DNA from: Ipomoea triloba
Lineage: Eukaryota > Streptophyta > Magnoliopsida > Solanales > Convolvulaceae
Reading direction: 5' to 3'
Assembly: GCF_003576645.1 (NCBI RefSeq)
Contig: NC_044924.1
Coordinates: forward strand, 26,998,118 to 27,062,117
DNA length: 64,000 bases
Shown here: positions 11,492 through 22,569 of the stretch, piece after piece
How the letters are laid out: each line of letters opens with the position of its first letter
Numbering within the stretch: position 1 is the first letter of the stretch
Position numbers and translations under genes: made by a program
Notes under the pieces: model-generated
Databases searched by the model: none
Told to the model about the DNA's origin: nothing
Seen by the model: only the letters and a program-made list of their open reading frames with translations

Positions 11492-13950
11492 AAACCCATG
11501 TTATAGAACCCGCAAGAGTCCAAGCAAGAACATGTTCAACGTAGGTAGGCATTCAATTAGGATACAAGATGAACACACTTAGCTTGAAATATAGCTTGAA
11601 ATAAGAGATGAGAAGATCTAATAAAAAGGACGAGGGGGTCAAATTAGGGCTATCACCTTCTAAATGCTATTTTCATTTCTAGCACGTTGGGGAATCTTAA
11701 AACAAGGGTTTACCACAATGTATGCAAGAATCCTCAATCTTTCGATCTAAGGATTAGAGCAAGAGTTACCCCACTTTCGTGATATATCAACTCTCAGCTC
11801 TTCAAGCACACAAGTATTGAAAATCCCCAATCTTTTCCTACTTTTGTAGTGAAATATTGGGTAGCGAAGGAGGAGGCTTGAGTCGATTCCCCAAATTTTA
11901 TTGCGAAAAGAACTCTCCAAGAACATAGTACAAGTAAATAAAAGAGAGAGAAGAAAAACTTCTCTAATGGAGAAATTCGAGATGGAGTCCAGAGCCTTAT
12001 TCAAATCCAAGTATATAAACCTAATAAATCAATCCTTGAAAGGGAAAATAAATCTAATATAAACTAGAAAAACATATCTGGAAAAATTTGGGAAGGGTTT
12101 TCTATTGTCTCCCTCTTATGATCTTGGTATATTCATAATAAAAGACAATTAATAGCGCAGAACAAGAACCGTCACATCAGACACTGGAGTGTCGGCACCT
12201 GTGTATACACGCTAGCTTGCTCAAGCGTGTGTGGTGTCATCCTGTCCCGAGACAGATTCCTACACAGACATTTCAGTGCACATGCGACACTAACATAAAA
12301 ACGCTCCTTGCTTTGGCTCCTGAATGCGATACTTCTTCGGGATTACTCCATGTTGCTCTCGATCATCTCAAAAAGGGCTCCTTAGTGCTGCAAATCATTT
12401 AATAATCTCCATTTTCTTCACTTCCCTTGCTATTAAGGATGGATACACCTAAAGGTAAGAAATAACACGAGTAAGTCTCACGCAATGCATAAAATGGGGT
12501 GAATTAAGCACAAACTTGGTTAAGAAATGGAGGTAAAGTGTGTACAAAAATACGCTCATCACTCAGCTTGAGGTGAAAAATAATTAATGGGAGATTCCAG
12601 ATAAGCATATTTTGGATGATCAATGGCATTAAATCCTAATTCAGAGTGAGGACATTGAAGGAGGTAAGTTATAGTGAATTTTTATAGATTTCAAATTTCA
12701 GTCAATGGATTGTAAATGCAAAAATTTGACAAATATGTCTTGTAAGGGTTTCACTGAGTATGAGTATTCAAATTCCAGTGAATGTAATAGGAGAAGGTAT
12801 GCATTAACATGCTCATGGTAAGTTTCAGTCCAATCTAATCCTTACATATAAAGATTTATAGTTTTATGAATTTCATCAAGTCTCTCATTATGTGCAGTTC
12901 AACAAGACATGAGAAGTGTTGGAGGCATACCAACTACTAGAGTTAAATGGACTAAAAGGAAAGAAGTCATGCCACCCAGTAAACCAAGTCAGATAGGTAA
13001 AAGAAAATCACTGGGGAAGAAACATCCAATAAAGAAGTAGTCTACAAGATCAAGAACATCCAAGTCAACTTTATTTGGGAATGACAAAGATCCAATCAAT
13101 TTAGAGTAATTGATTTTAGTGACTATTTTTTGGATAGGATATGATGTACTCTAGTGAATTTTATAAACTATTCAGTCACTAGTCTAGATTTAAACTCTAT
13201 TTTGGATATGATGTTTTAATTTGTGTTTTTGTGATACAATTACTTTTTTGTGTAATTGGATATATTTTATTATGTTTGCAATACAATTGCATTTTTATGG
13301 TAGTGATATTCATTGCATATGGATTGACCATATACTTTGCAAATATGTGCTTTCATTACAAAACAATCTTTCAAAATCCAGGAACCTTGTGCTTTCATTA
13401 ACATAACCACTATTAGTATCCAACATAAGAACCTTCTTTTTCATAAGTACATTAACTGCTATAAGTACAAATAACACAATGCATACTCTTAAAATCAATA
13501 TCACTATCCTAGTACCCTTACCCTGTTTACCATTGCTTCTTTACTCATCAACCTTAGCACAATCTTGTAGCCAGCCTCATTTTTAGTCTTGTAATCTCTT
13601 ATTCATTTTGATTGATCATCTCAATAACCCAAGAATAATTCTTCTTGACCTTGCGCACATCGTATGATCATACCATCTAACAAAACCATTTATTTGCCCT
13701 CCCTACACCAAAATCACAAAACTGATGAATAAAAAAAAATTTATTAGTCCAAATGAAGAAAAAAAAACTAACAAAAAATTAACTCATTTTTATGACTAGC
13801 TTTTTTGCATGATATTCTACTATCTTATACTCTTGCAAGAACTACAAAAACATTCATCGAAAAGATAAGGCGAAACACCAATGGACACACATACTTTATT
13901 ATATTTCTTTGAATACTACTGATTCTATTACAATATAATATCTGTTCAAC
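11492..13950. other. Intergenic DNA, decayed repeats, no gene
   Basis: No intact coding region is recognised. The part from about 12130 to 12600 is less AT-rich and ends in a CGCTCATCACTCAGCTTGAGG-like phrase that suggests an old LTR, but no ends, primer site or duplication could be shown. From 12650 to 13080 a weak coding-like trace rich in Lys and Arg is interrupted by stops. The rest is AT-rich. Confidence 0.3.
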
Positions 13951-13978
13951 TAATATGGTTGGCGTGGTGGTTCAGCAT
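13951..13978 (+). mobile_element. tRNA-derived SINE, left part with A box
   Basis: TGGCGTGGTGG resembles a Pol III A box. The sequence continues after the gypsy insertion at 21253, where a B-box-like GAGTTCAATTCCC follows at the right spacing once the insertion is removed. The left limit of the SINE is not clear. Confidence 0.5.
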
Positions 13979-14429
13979 TGACAAGATAATTGGGCATCAG
14001 CACCTAACCCGAATCATCAGCACTGACCCGAAGGCAACAAATGGTCACTCGTTACACAAAGACGGCACATTGATGGGTGATAATTACTCCAATGACTCTC
14101 CATTATCACGACTCAGCACTCAATGCAGCTCACCATTACCAGCACTCAATACAGCTCACCATTACTAGCACTCCGTTACACTCACTAGAGGAGGACCCGC
14201 TGCAGCCATAATATAAGTGGCAGACTTGTGGTAAAGGAGAGGGGACACTTTGTTTATGATATTCAACACTATTATACTATACTCAAATCACTCAGTCTCA
14301 CTAAATACACAAATCTACATTGTGGTACTAGAACCATTGTTACTCACTTGTCTATTGTACTGAAACACTTGTACTCAAACTATTCTTACTTACTTATCAA
14401 TATTACTCCGGTAACCATTCTTACCATCA
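13979..14429 (+). repeat. Left LTR of the gypsy TR-GAG element
   Basis: About 450 bp with TG...CA ends. It contains a short internal duplication of CAGCTCACCATTACCAGCAC-type sequence, shared with the other LTR, and a TATA-like CATAATATAAG near 14206. Differences from the right LTR are scattered substitutions and small indels. Confidence 0.85.
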
Positions 14430-14619
14430 TTGGTGCTTTCGTTGAGAGCCGAGATTAGATCTCAGGCAAACTTCACACATCACAAGAACGCAGCTATCGT
14501 CATTCACAAACACCCAGCTCATCTCATTGCTATCAATGGCACGATCTGGATCCAGCAGCTCTCATGGTTCTCGTCAAGTGAACAATGGTCACGCCTCGAG
14601 TGATCTTCGTGAGCAACTC

Positions 14620-14841
14620 TAATAAAGTTTGAACAGCGGAAGAGAAGAAAACTTAAAATGGTAGATCATCTCACACCATACACTGCTATCCAGAAGGATA
14701 TAAATACAAGGGATGAAACAACCATGCACATGCATGCCCAAACTTCTAGCTAACCAACCGGGAACAAATAACAAATAAAACAAATTAAATAAAATTAAAA
14801 CATAACAACCAAAGAAAATGTCAACTAATACTACTTCAATA
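14620..14841 (-). repeat. 3' LTR of the copia element
   Basis: 222 bp. On the sense strand it begins TATTGAAG and ends TTTATTA. Its left edge abuts the duplication AACTC. It differs from the 5' LTR at four sites. Confidence 0.92.
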
Positions 14842-17513
14842 TGCCCCCGCAAGCTGGATCATAGATGGAATGGATACCCAGCTTGGACTTGAAAAAACTA
14901 AATAGCGCCGGTGCATGAGGCTTAGTGATGAAATCCGCCAATTGATTGGAACTAGAAACATGTAATACTTTCAAAACACCCTTCTGAATTCATTCCCGAA
15001 CGAAATGGCAATCAACCTCAATGTGCTTGGTTCGTTCGTGAAAAACGGGATTCATAGCGATAGCAATAGCATACTGACTATCAGAAAATAGCAAGGCCGA
15101 GGCTGACGGTGTTATACTGAGGTCACTGAGTAGAAATAACAACCATTGTATCTCACAACTCGCAGTAGCTAATGCTCTATATTCTGCCTCAGAAGAAGAC
15201 CGTGACACAGTTGCTTGTTTCTTCGACCTCCAAGAGACTAAAGAATCCCCCAAAAAAATGCAATAGCCAGTAATAGAACGCCTTGTCTTCGGAAAAGTAG
15301 CCCAGTCAGAATCTGAAAACCCCTTGATATGGAAGACAGAATTAGCTGAATAAAAAATACCTTGGCCTGGCGATTTCTTAACATACCGAAGCACTCTATG
15401 AGCTGCTCGAAGGTGCATTTCTGTTGGAGAATCAATGAATTGAGAAAGTTGTTGGGTAGCATAAGCTATGTCTGGGCGGGTGATGGTCAAATACAACAAC
15501 TTCCCAACTATTCGCCTATAACAGGTAGCATCACGAAGAGTGGGACTATCAGCATGCAGCACCTTTGTGGTCACAACCATGGGACTATCCGCTGGTTTAC
15601 TACCCAAAAAACCGGATTCTTGAAGCAAATCAAGCGCATATTTCCGTTGGGAGAGATTAATTCCATGACGACTCCTAGCAACCTCCAGACCTAAAAAAAA
15701 CTTCAAAGGACCCAAATCCTTAATTCGAAAGGTTGAGTCTAGATGAGCCTTAATTCCCTGGATTGCTTCAAGATTACCACTAGCTACCACGATATCGTCG
15801 ACATAAACCAAAAGAGCAATAAACGTTTCTCCAGACCCTTTAGTAAATAATGAATGATCTGAAGATGCTTGTTTAAAACCTTGAGATAATAAATCAGTTG
15901 TTAGTTTCATATTCCATTGTCGACTAGCCTGCTTCAAGCCATATAAAGACTTGGTTAATCGACATACTTGCCCCGACTTTGTTGCTTTAACTCCAGGTGG
16001 CAGAGTCATATATACCTCTTCATGTAAGTCCCCATGCAAAAAAGCATTATTAACGTCAAGCTGGTGCAAATGCCATCCTTTCATAGCCGCAGTAGCTAAA
16101 AGAGCACGAATAGTTGTAACCTTAGCAACCGGACTGAAAGTATTTAGATAGTCCAAGCCAAAAGTTTGTGTATAGCCTTTTGCCACTAACCTGGCTTTGT
16201 ATCGCTCTATGGAACCATCTGCACGAAGTTTCACCTTGTAAACCCATTTACAACCAATGGGCTGTTTTGCAGGGGGCAAATCTGTTAGGACCCATGTTTT
16301 GTTAACATCAAGAGCTTCTAATTCAACACGCATAGCCTCACGCCAACATTCATGCTTCACAGCTTCATTATAACTAGTAGGTTCAGTGACACAAGATGAG
16401 GCCAAAACAAAGTGCTTATGGGAACTTGAAAGACGATCATAAGCAACCACCTTGGAAATACAATGTGGTGTACCCTGCACCTGTATACATGAGTTAGAAG
16501 AGCCGCCATATATTAAGTTACAATGATAATCCTTCAAATAAGATGGTGGCACTTGGTGACGAGTAGAACGCTGGAGTGTTGGAACAACTTCTACATTATG
16601 TGGCTGTACCAGGCTTTGTGAATGACTATCATCTGAACACATGGGTCCCCCACTGTCAGCTGGCTCTCCATCATGAGTTGGCTCTCCATCATGAGCTGGA
16701 GAACTAGAATCATAGGGCATCCTATCATCTTGCCCGTTGGAACTCATATATGAAGAAGTGGAATTTTCAACACCAAAATTATCACCAAGTTGTTGGCATT
16801 CAGGTGAGAGAGAGTAACTACCTCCAGGTGATGAAAAATTACCAAGGAAATGAGCATTGTCAGGTGAGGAGGAAATGCCACCACCCATACTACTTTCTTC
16901 AACCACCCCTTGCACTAAACCAGGAAGTTGAGTAGTGGTCTGCATAGGTGTGTCTCCTGCAACTGAAATACTTGTGTTCTCCCCAAGGTCTACAATTTTA
17001 TTTGGGAGAGGAACCTCTAAAACAGGCTTTTGATTTTTTTCTGCAAAAGGAAAAATAAACTCGTGAAATAAAACATCCCTCGAGACAAAAACTTCTTCTT
17101 TGTGTATGTCATACAACTTGTATCCCTTCATGCCTTTTTGAAACCCAATAAAAATACACTTTCTTGCACGAGGAGAAAATTTCGTACGGCCTGAGACCAA
17201 TGTACTGGCATAAGCTAAACATCCAAACACTTTTAGTGTGGTGTAGAGGGGGGTTTTATGAAAAAGAACTTCATATGGAGTTTTATTCTTGATGGCTGGT
17301 GAAGGTAACCTGTTAATAAGGTAGACAGCATGCGCAACACAATCAGCCCAAAATTCTTCCGGCAAACATGCCTGAAATCTCAAAGCCCGAGCCACAGCCA
17401 AAATATGTTGATGTTTGCGTTCTACTACACTATTTTGTTGTGGAGTACCTACACAAGATCTCTGATGTCAATACCTCGTGAACCATAAAACTCTCTCATT
17501 TAAATCTGGCCCA
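14831..17513 (-). pseudogene. pol: Copia pol, integrase C-part, reverse transcriptase and RNase H
   Basis: The frame runs from the late integrase core (CVGTPQQNSVVERKH) through the copia-type integrase tail (VFGCLAYAS, KCIFIGFQKGMKGYKLYD) to RVT_2 reverse transcriptase (CKWVYKVK, YKARLVAKGY, QLDVNNAFLHG, catalytic YVDD) and RNase H (DSDWATFPKTRRSITGY, SSSEAEYRAL). It has an in-frame TGA at 17470-17468 within integrase and another TGA at 14992-14990 near the end of RNase H; past that the frame reads on to 14831 inside the LTR. The long uninterrupted part is 14990-17401. Confidence 0.92.
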
Positions 17514-18448
17514 TTATCCTGAACGAATGCACTTTATATTATCATCAAACTGTGTAGATACAAATTGACAGAAGTTTTGTAACAATTGTCGAGCCTCCTT
17601 CTTTGCGCACATAAAAAAGACCCAGGTAGCCCTACTAAAGTTGTCAACCACAGTTAAAAAATAACGATGGCCATATAATGAGGGAATGTTATATGGCCCC
17701 CGAATATCAACATGAATAATATCAAAACACCTCTCAGTTGATGTTACACTAGTAGGGAATGCTAAACGTCGTTGTTTGGCATAATGACAAATTTCACAAA
17801 CTAAATTTGGAGAACAATTTATTGAATTATCTAAACTTTTCAACCCCATTATTCTGCGAAAAGACGCATGACCCAATCTAAAATGCCAAAGATTCAAATC
17901 AGAAACAACATTCATAGCAACATTTTTTGAAAATAATGATTGATTGAGACATGGTTCATCATCGGGCATTAGGAAACGATACAACCCATCTCGCTCCTCA
18001 GCTAAACCAATCATCTTCCGGTCCCTACCAGCCTGAATTTCACATCCATTAGCATGAAACACCAAAGAACAACCCATGTTCTTAGTCAACTTACTTACAG
18101 AAATTAAGTTAAATTCAAATTGAGGCACACACAATACATCTTGTAAAATAATATTCATAGATAATCGCACACAACCAACATGAGTAACCATGGCACGATT
18201 TCCATCTGGCAACATGATATAGATTTCTCGCACCTCATTCGAATCCAAAAAATATGTAACATTATTCACAATGTGGTCTGTTGCACCTGTATCAATAATC
18301 CAAGTAAGCGACCGACCGGAAACAAAATTCTTACCATCTTGAACATTGGGTTTAAAAGATGTGAAGGAAGCATTTGCTTGCCTATTGATATATCCAGCAG
18401 CAACCGTAGAGGGAACGGCTTGAACTACTGGAACTTGATTCTCAGCCA
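17514..18448 (-). pseudogene. pol: Copia protease and integrase N-part, gag deleted
   Basis: Translation can start at the ATG at 18448 (MAENQVPVVQAVP), about 25 bp after the primer site. Only about 45 residues precede the protease motif WIIDTGATDH; the roughly 250-300-residue gag (UBN2 domain and CCHC knuckle) expected in this family is absent. A GAG-pre-integrase domain (LWHFRLGHASFRRI) and the zinc and core parts of integrase (CEICHYAKQRRLAF, IIHVDIRGPYN, FLTVVDNFSRATWVFF) follow. A one-base gain around 17518-17519 shifts the frame to the TAA at 17516-17514. Confidence 0.9.
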
Positions 18449-18473
18449 TAAGGGAGAAAAAAAATTTTAATTT

Positions 18474-18486
18474 GGCTTTGATACCA
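18474..18486 (-). promoter_or_regulatory. Primer binding site of the copia element
   Basis: The sense strand reads TGGTATCAAAGCC directly after the 5' LTR, one base off the common TGGTATCAGAGC copia primer site complementary to initiator tRNA-Met. Confidence 0.9.
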
Positions 18487-18708
18487 TAATAAAGTTTGAA
18501 CAGCGGAAGAGAAGAAAACTTAAAATGGTAGATTATCTCACACCATACACTACTATCCAGAAGGATATAAATACAAGGGATGAAACAACCATGCACATGC
18601 ATGCCCAAACTTCTAGCTAACCAACCGGGAACAAATAACAAATAAAACAAATTAAGTAAAATTAAAACATAACAACCAAAGAAAATGTCAACTAATACTA
18701 CTTAAATA
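18487..18708 (-). repeat. 5' LTR of the copia element
   Basis: 222 bp, beginning TATTTAAG and ending TTTATTA on the sense strand and flanked by AACTC. It would carry the promoter for the element's RNA. Confidence 0.92.
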
Positions 18709-20549
18709 AACTCAACAGTAATCGTGTGGGAGATCGCTGCGAGGGTGATCTTCGCAACCCGATCAATAACAATCATTGTCGAGAGGGTGATCTCCGTAGC
18801 CAACTCAACAAAAACCACAATGGGGGCCACGCTCCCCTCCTAGTGAATGCTGCTCCCATCCAAGCCACGGACTTCCAAGCGGCGGCACAAGTCATTCAAC
18901 AGGCGGCGGCGACGATGCCCCAGCTAGTAGCAGGGATGCAAGGCCAAGCCCCACCACCGCCACCGCCACCGCCACCTCCAGAGGTGGAGGTGCAATCTCA
19001 AGTTCAACGGCCCCAGGCATCCGCGCAGAAGGAGGAAATAGAGGAACAGAGGACCCAGCGTCTGTACCATGGTGCAACTCGTCGGCCGACCGTTTCTATG
19101 CCCACCATGGGACGGTGGGGTGAAAGGGCTGCTATCCAGCCAAGGTTGTGGGCACAACCGAAGACCAAAAGGACCAAGGGTCCACACCAAGGTGAGCAGT
19201 CGCACCGGATGGAAGGGATGGGTGAGTCTAGGGGGCCAACTCCGTGTCAGTCCACGGCACTCAAGCAAACCCCAAACATGCAGAAAAAAGTGGTGGAAAA
19301 ACTTCAAAAACAGATAGAAGAGCTAGAGAGAAGGGTAGAAGCAAGAGAACATTCACCAGAACCTAAGGTGAGGATGACCGCTCCATTTTCTCCTAGTATA
19401 ATGGATGCGCCCCTCCCAAGAGATTTTAGGATGCCCACTATCAAGGCCTACACCAGGACTTCTGACCCGCGTGTCCACATGACAAGGTACAAGGTAGCCA
19501 TGGTAATGACCCGGGCAGGCGACGTCATAATGTGCAGAGCGTTTTTGACCACTTTGGATGGAACCGCCCAAGATTGGTTCAACACGATTCCGGATGGTTC
19601 GATCCAGAACTTTGAGGAGTTGTCCAAACATTTCTTGACTTATTTCTCCGGGCATATACAACATAAGAAACCATTTTCACATCTCTACGGAGTAAAACAG
19701 GACAGGGGCGAAAGCTTAAGAAATTTCTTAAGCAAATGGAAGACGGAAGTCAACAATGTGTGCGACTTCGATTCTAAGGCGGCAATCTTCATGTTCATCC
19801 AGGCATTGAGGTTAGGAAATTTTCATAGACAGTTGAACACTCACCATCCACGCTTCTATGAGGAGCTAATTAGGATAGCAAACCACTATGCCGAGGCCGA
19901 GGAGGCTGATAGAAAGAAGAAAGATGAGGAAGAGGGCAGGAGGAGTGGGCAACTTGACAAAGTTGATCCGACCAACCACGCACCACGCCCAAACCAGTTA
20001 TCCACAACGAAGGGGAAAGTTCAAGAAAGGCCTCGTCTCACCCCACCGCGACACTTAACACCTCTTACTCACCCGGTTAGCGTGATTCTAAGTCACGCTA
20101 AGGAAATGGGAATGGTGCATTTTCCCTCAAAGTGTATGGCAGTTTCTACGTGCGAGGACCAAACCAAGTACTGTCGGTTCCACCGACAGGTTGGACATGA
20201 TACTGACGAGTGCCATACTTTAAAAGGACAAGTAGAGGAACTGGTGCAGAGCGGATACTTTACTCAATTTGTTAAGTATCTGGGGCAGTACCAGCATCAA
20301 CAAGGCCTACCTGACAATGTATGGCGAAAGGAAGAAGATCTTGAGCCTTCAGCCTCCAACACCAAGAAGAGAAGGTGCGACCAGGGCGAAGAAGGAAGAG
20401 ACAGTGAGTTAGAGGAGAAGCCCGCGCAACGCAAAAAACATGTCATTCGCTAATGGTCCGTCCTGATTATATTTATATATATAAAAAAAACTCTATTCCC
20501 TTTGGTTGAGCCTACGGCTGATCGAAGTGAGCTTGCGCACAAAGCGCCC

Positions 20550-20578
20550 AAAAAAAAAAAACAAAAACAAAACAAACC

Positions 20579-20609
<31 letters not shown>

Positions 20610-20690
20610 CAAACAAAAAAACAAAACAAAACAAAAAAAAACAAAACAAAAAAACATAAGCAAAAACAAACAAAAAAAAATTTTGGCCGA
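20550..20690. repeat. A-rich (AAAAC)n low-complexity tract after gag
   Basis: About 140 bp consist almost only of A and C on the plus strand (AAAC, AAAAC and AAAAAAC units). It sits between the gag stop and the 3' LTR of the TR-GAG element. Open frames across it are low-complexity artefacts. Confidence 0.9.
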
Positions 20691-20804
20691 GGCTGACCTC
20701 GGCCACAATTCTCTTACCGTTCGAAAAAAAAACAATTTTTATACACGTCATTACTCCCAAACCATTTCAACCACTCTCGTTGGCTAGGGAGTGGGGGGGA
20801 CTAG

Positions 20805-21252
20805 TGACAAGATAATTGGGCATCAGCACCTGACCCGAATCAACACTAACCCGAAGGCAACAAACGGTCACCCGTTACACAAAGACGGCGCATTGATGGG
20901 TGATAATTACTCCAACGAATCTCCATTATCACGACTCAGCACTCAATGCAGCTCACCATTACCAGCACTCAATGCAGCTCACCATTACTAGCACTCTGTT
21001 ACACTCACTAGAGGAGGACCCGTTGCAACCATAGTATAAGTAGCAGACTTGTGGTAAAGGAGAGGGGACACTTTGTTTATGATATTCAACACTACTATAC
21101 TGTACTAAAATCACTCACTCTCACTAAATACACAGATCTACATTGTGGTACTGGAACCATTGTTACTCACTTGTCTATTGTACTGAAACACTTGTACTCA
21201 AACTATTCTTACTTACTTATCAATATTACTCCGGTAATCATTCTTACCGTCA
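20805..21252 (+). repeat. Right LTR of the gypsy TR-GAG element
   Basis: 448 bp with TG...CA ends, preceded by the purine tract GTGGGGGGGA. It ends before AGCAC, the right flank of the target duplication. Confidence 0.87.
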
Positions 21253-21402
21253 AGCACTTTGTCCTATAAATATGAGGTTGAGAGTTCAATTCCCACCCAT
21301 GTGAATGGAGCAAACCATTTGGCCAGTCCCCTACCAAAAGGTCTTCGGCACGGAAACATTGAGGAGTTGAATTTAAAATCCATGAAAAATAATTATTTGG
21401 AA
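21253..21402 (+). mobile_element. tRNA-derived SINE, right part with B box
   Basis: GAGTTCAATTCCC resembles a Pol III B box. Joined with TGGCGTGGTGG at 13958-13968 it forms the internal promoter of a tRNA-related SINE that the gypsy element split. The 3' limit is not defined; the next element begins at about 21412. Confidence 0.5.
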
Positions 21403-21411
21403 TAATTAGTA

Positions 21412-21701
21412 GGGAACTCACCATTTTGGTCCCTCATTTTCCAAATATTAATGTAGTCTCTAATTTTCAATTTCAACTAATTTAATCCTTGAATTGTTTA
21501 AAATTTCGTCAATTAAACTCTTCAAGAATCAAATTGATGAAATTTTAAAAATGAGGAAATCACTCTTTTAGTCCCTTAGAAGGGTTTAATTGACGAAAAT
21601 TTAAACAATTCGAGGATCAAATTAATTGATGAAATTGAAAATTAGGGACTACATTGATAGTTGGGAAACAATTGAGGAACCAAAATAATGATTTCTTTTT
21701 C
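21412..21701. mobile_element. Mutator-type foldback MITE with a 9-10-bp duplication
   Basis: About 290 bp whose two halves are inverted copies of each other (phrases such as ATTTTGGTCCCTCA near the left end and GAGGAACCAAAAT near the right). It is flanked by the direct repeat ATAATTAGTA at 21402-21411 and 21702-21711. The same family makes the larger element at 22570-23138. Confidence 0.75.
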
Positions 21702-21732
21702 ATAATTAGTATAAAGTCTCAAATGCCCCTAC

Positions 21733-21734
<2 letters not shown>

Positions 21735-21821
<87 letters not shown>

Positions 21822-21836
21822 AAGAAGAAGAAGAAG
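21735..21836. repeat. (AAT)n then (AAG)n compound microsatellite
   Basis: About 57 bp of AAT repeats pass directly into about 45 bp of AAG repeats. The Asn/Lys and Leu-run open frames over it are artefacts. Confidence 0.97.
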
Positions 21837-22569
21837 ATATGCGATGGTAATATAAAAATTATATATGTTTTAACTTGTAGAAAAAGTGTGAAAAATAAAA
21901 TATCAAATGAGAGAAAGGAATTCATTTTTCTCAAATTTGAGAGATCAGAGTCATTTTCCATTAGAATAAATTATCCATCAACCAAACAATGTAAAATCTA
22001 TTTTTTCTCAAATTTGAGGAAAAATTTTCCTTAGGAAATAATTTTCGTTGAACCAAACAAGCAATAATATATCTGATATGGTATGGGTCCACTAAATAAA
22101 GATTTAACTAAAAGGTAGTTCTTCGGGTGACGAGAGAAATTTAAAACCATTACTTGAGGGTGTGAACTAGGGTAAACATCACTCCTATATAATAGCATGC
22201 AAACCCAATTAAAGAGTAATTCTTTTGATTTATGAAAAGCCTTACAACCACTATCCGAATGTGCAATCTGGGTGAAGTGCGTCTTGTCATCCTAGTTGAC
22301 AAAGGATCATAATGAGGCAAATCTGTCTGCGTTGTCCATAGCAAATCGGGTCAACCAAGAAAACATGTGTAGTCGAACTTGGAACTCTTGTGATTACCAA
22401 GCCAACTGTCGAGTTTGACCAAATTGGTTGGGTTATCCCACTAAAGGGTAATTCTTAATAGTATAATGGGTAGGATTAGGAATACCGTAAAAAAACATAA
22501 TAAATAGTGGTCATAGTTCGTATAGGGCAAATTATATGGTGGACCATGAATAAATGTACATTTTAAATA

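Larger units (their letters stand above)
14620..18708 (-). mobile_element. Young Ty1/copia element, gag-less, with TA...TA ends
   Basis: The 4089-bp element reads right to left. Two 222-bp LTRs (18487-18708 is 5', 14620-14841 is 3') differ at four positions by my count. The 5-bp duplication AACTC flanks it exactly (14615-14619 and 18709-18713). A primer site TGGTATCAAAGCC (18486-18474) and a purine-rich GCGGGGGCA beside the 3' LTR fit copia. The coding part begins almost at protease: the usual gag with its CCHC knuckle is missing, and pol carries a frameshift and two stop codons. It inserted into the gag gene of the gypsy element. Confidence 0.95.
14536..20453 (+). pseudogene. gag: Gypsy gag polyprotein interrupted by the copia insertion
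   Basis: Two segments, 14536-14619 and 18714-20453, make one open frame of 607 codons when the copia element and one copy of its 5-bp duplication are left out, so the gag was intact when it was hit. The N-terminus carries three imperfect copies of a GDLRxQLNxN repeat, then a proline run, a coiled-coil stretch (KVVEKLQKQIEELERRVEAR), the retrotransposon gag core (PRVHMTRYKVAMVM to about AEEADRKKKDEEEG) and a CRFHRQVGHDTDEC zinc-knuckle-like motif. The tail is rich in charged residues. No pol frame follows. Confidence 0.85.
13979..21252 (+). mobile_element. Gag-only Ty3/gypsy LTR element (TR-GAG type), split by a copia element
   Basis: Two LTRs (13979-14429 and 20805-21252), both running from TGACAAGATAATTGGG to ...TCA, bound the element. 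The 5-bp flanks AGCAT (left) and AGCAC (right) look like a target duplication with one change. A primer-site-like TTGGTGCTTTCGTTGAGAGC follows the left LTR and a purine tract (GTGGGGGGGA) precedes the right one. Between them lies one gag gene and no protease, reverse transcriptase, RNase H or integrase, which matches the non-autonomous TR-GAG class. Without the copia insertion it is about 3.2 kb. Its movement would need enzymes from a related gypsy element elsewhere. Confidence 0.88.

Noticed and set aside
20450..20787. Overlapping open frames of Lys/Asn/Gln (plus) and Phe/Cys (minus)
   Set aside because: They lie over the A-rich low-complexity tract after the gypsy gag and have no protein signature.
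21654..22034. Open frame of Asn and Lys runs
   Set aside because: It is a translation of the (AAT)n(AAG)n microsatellite with AT-rich flanks; no start context or domain.
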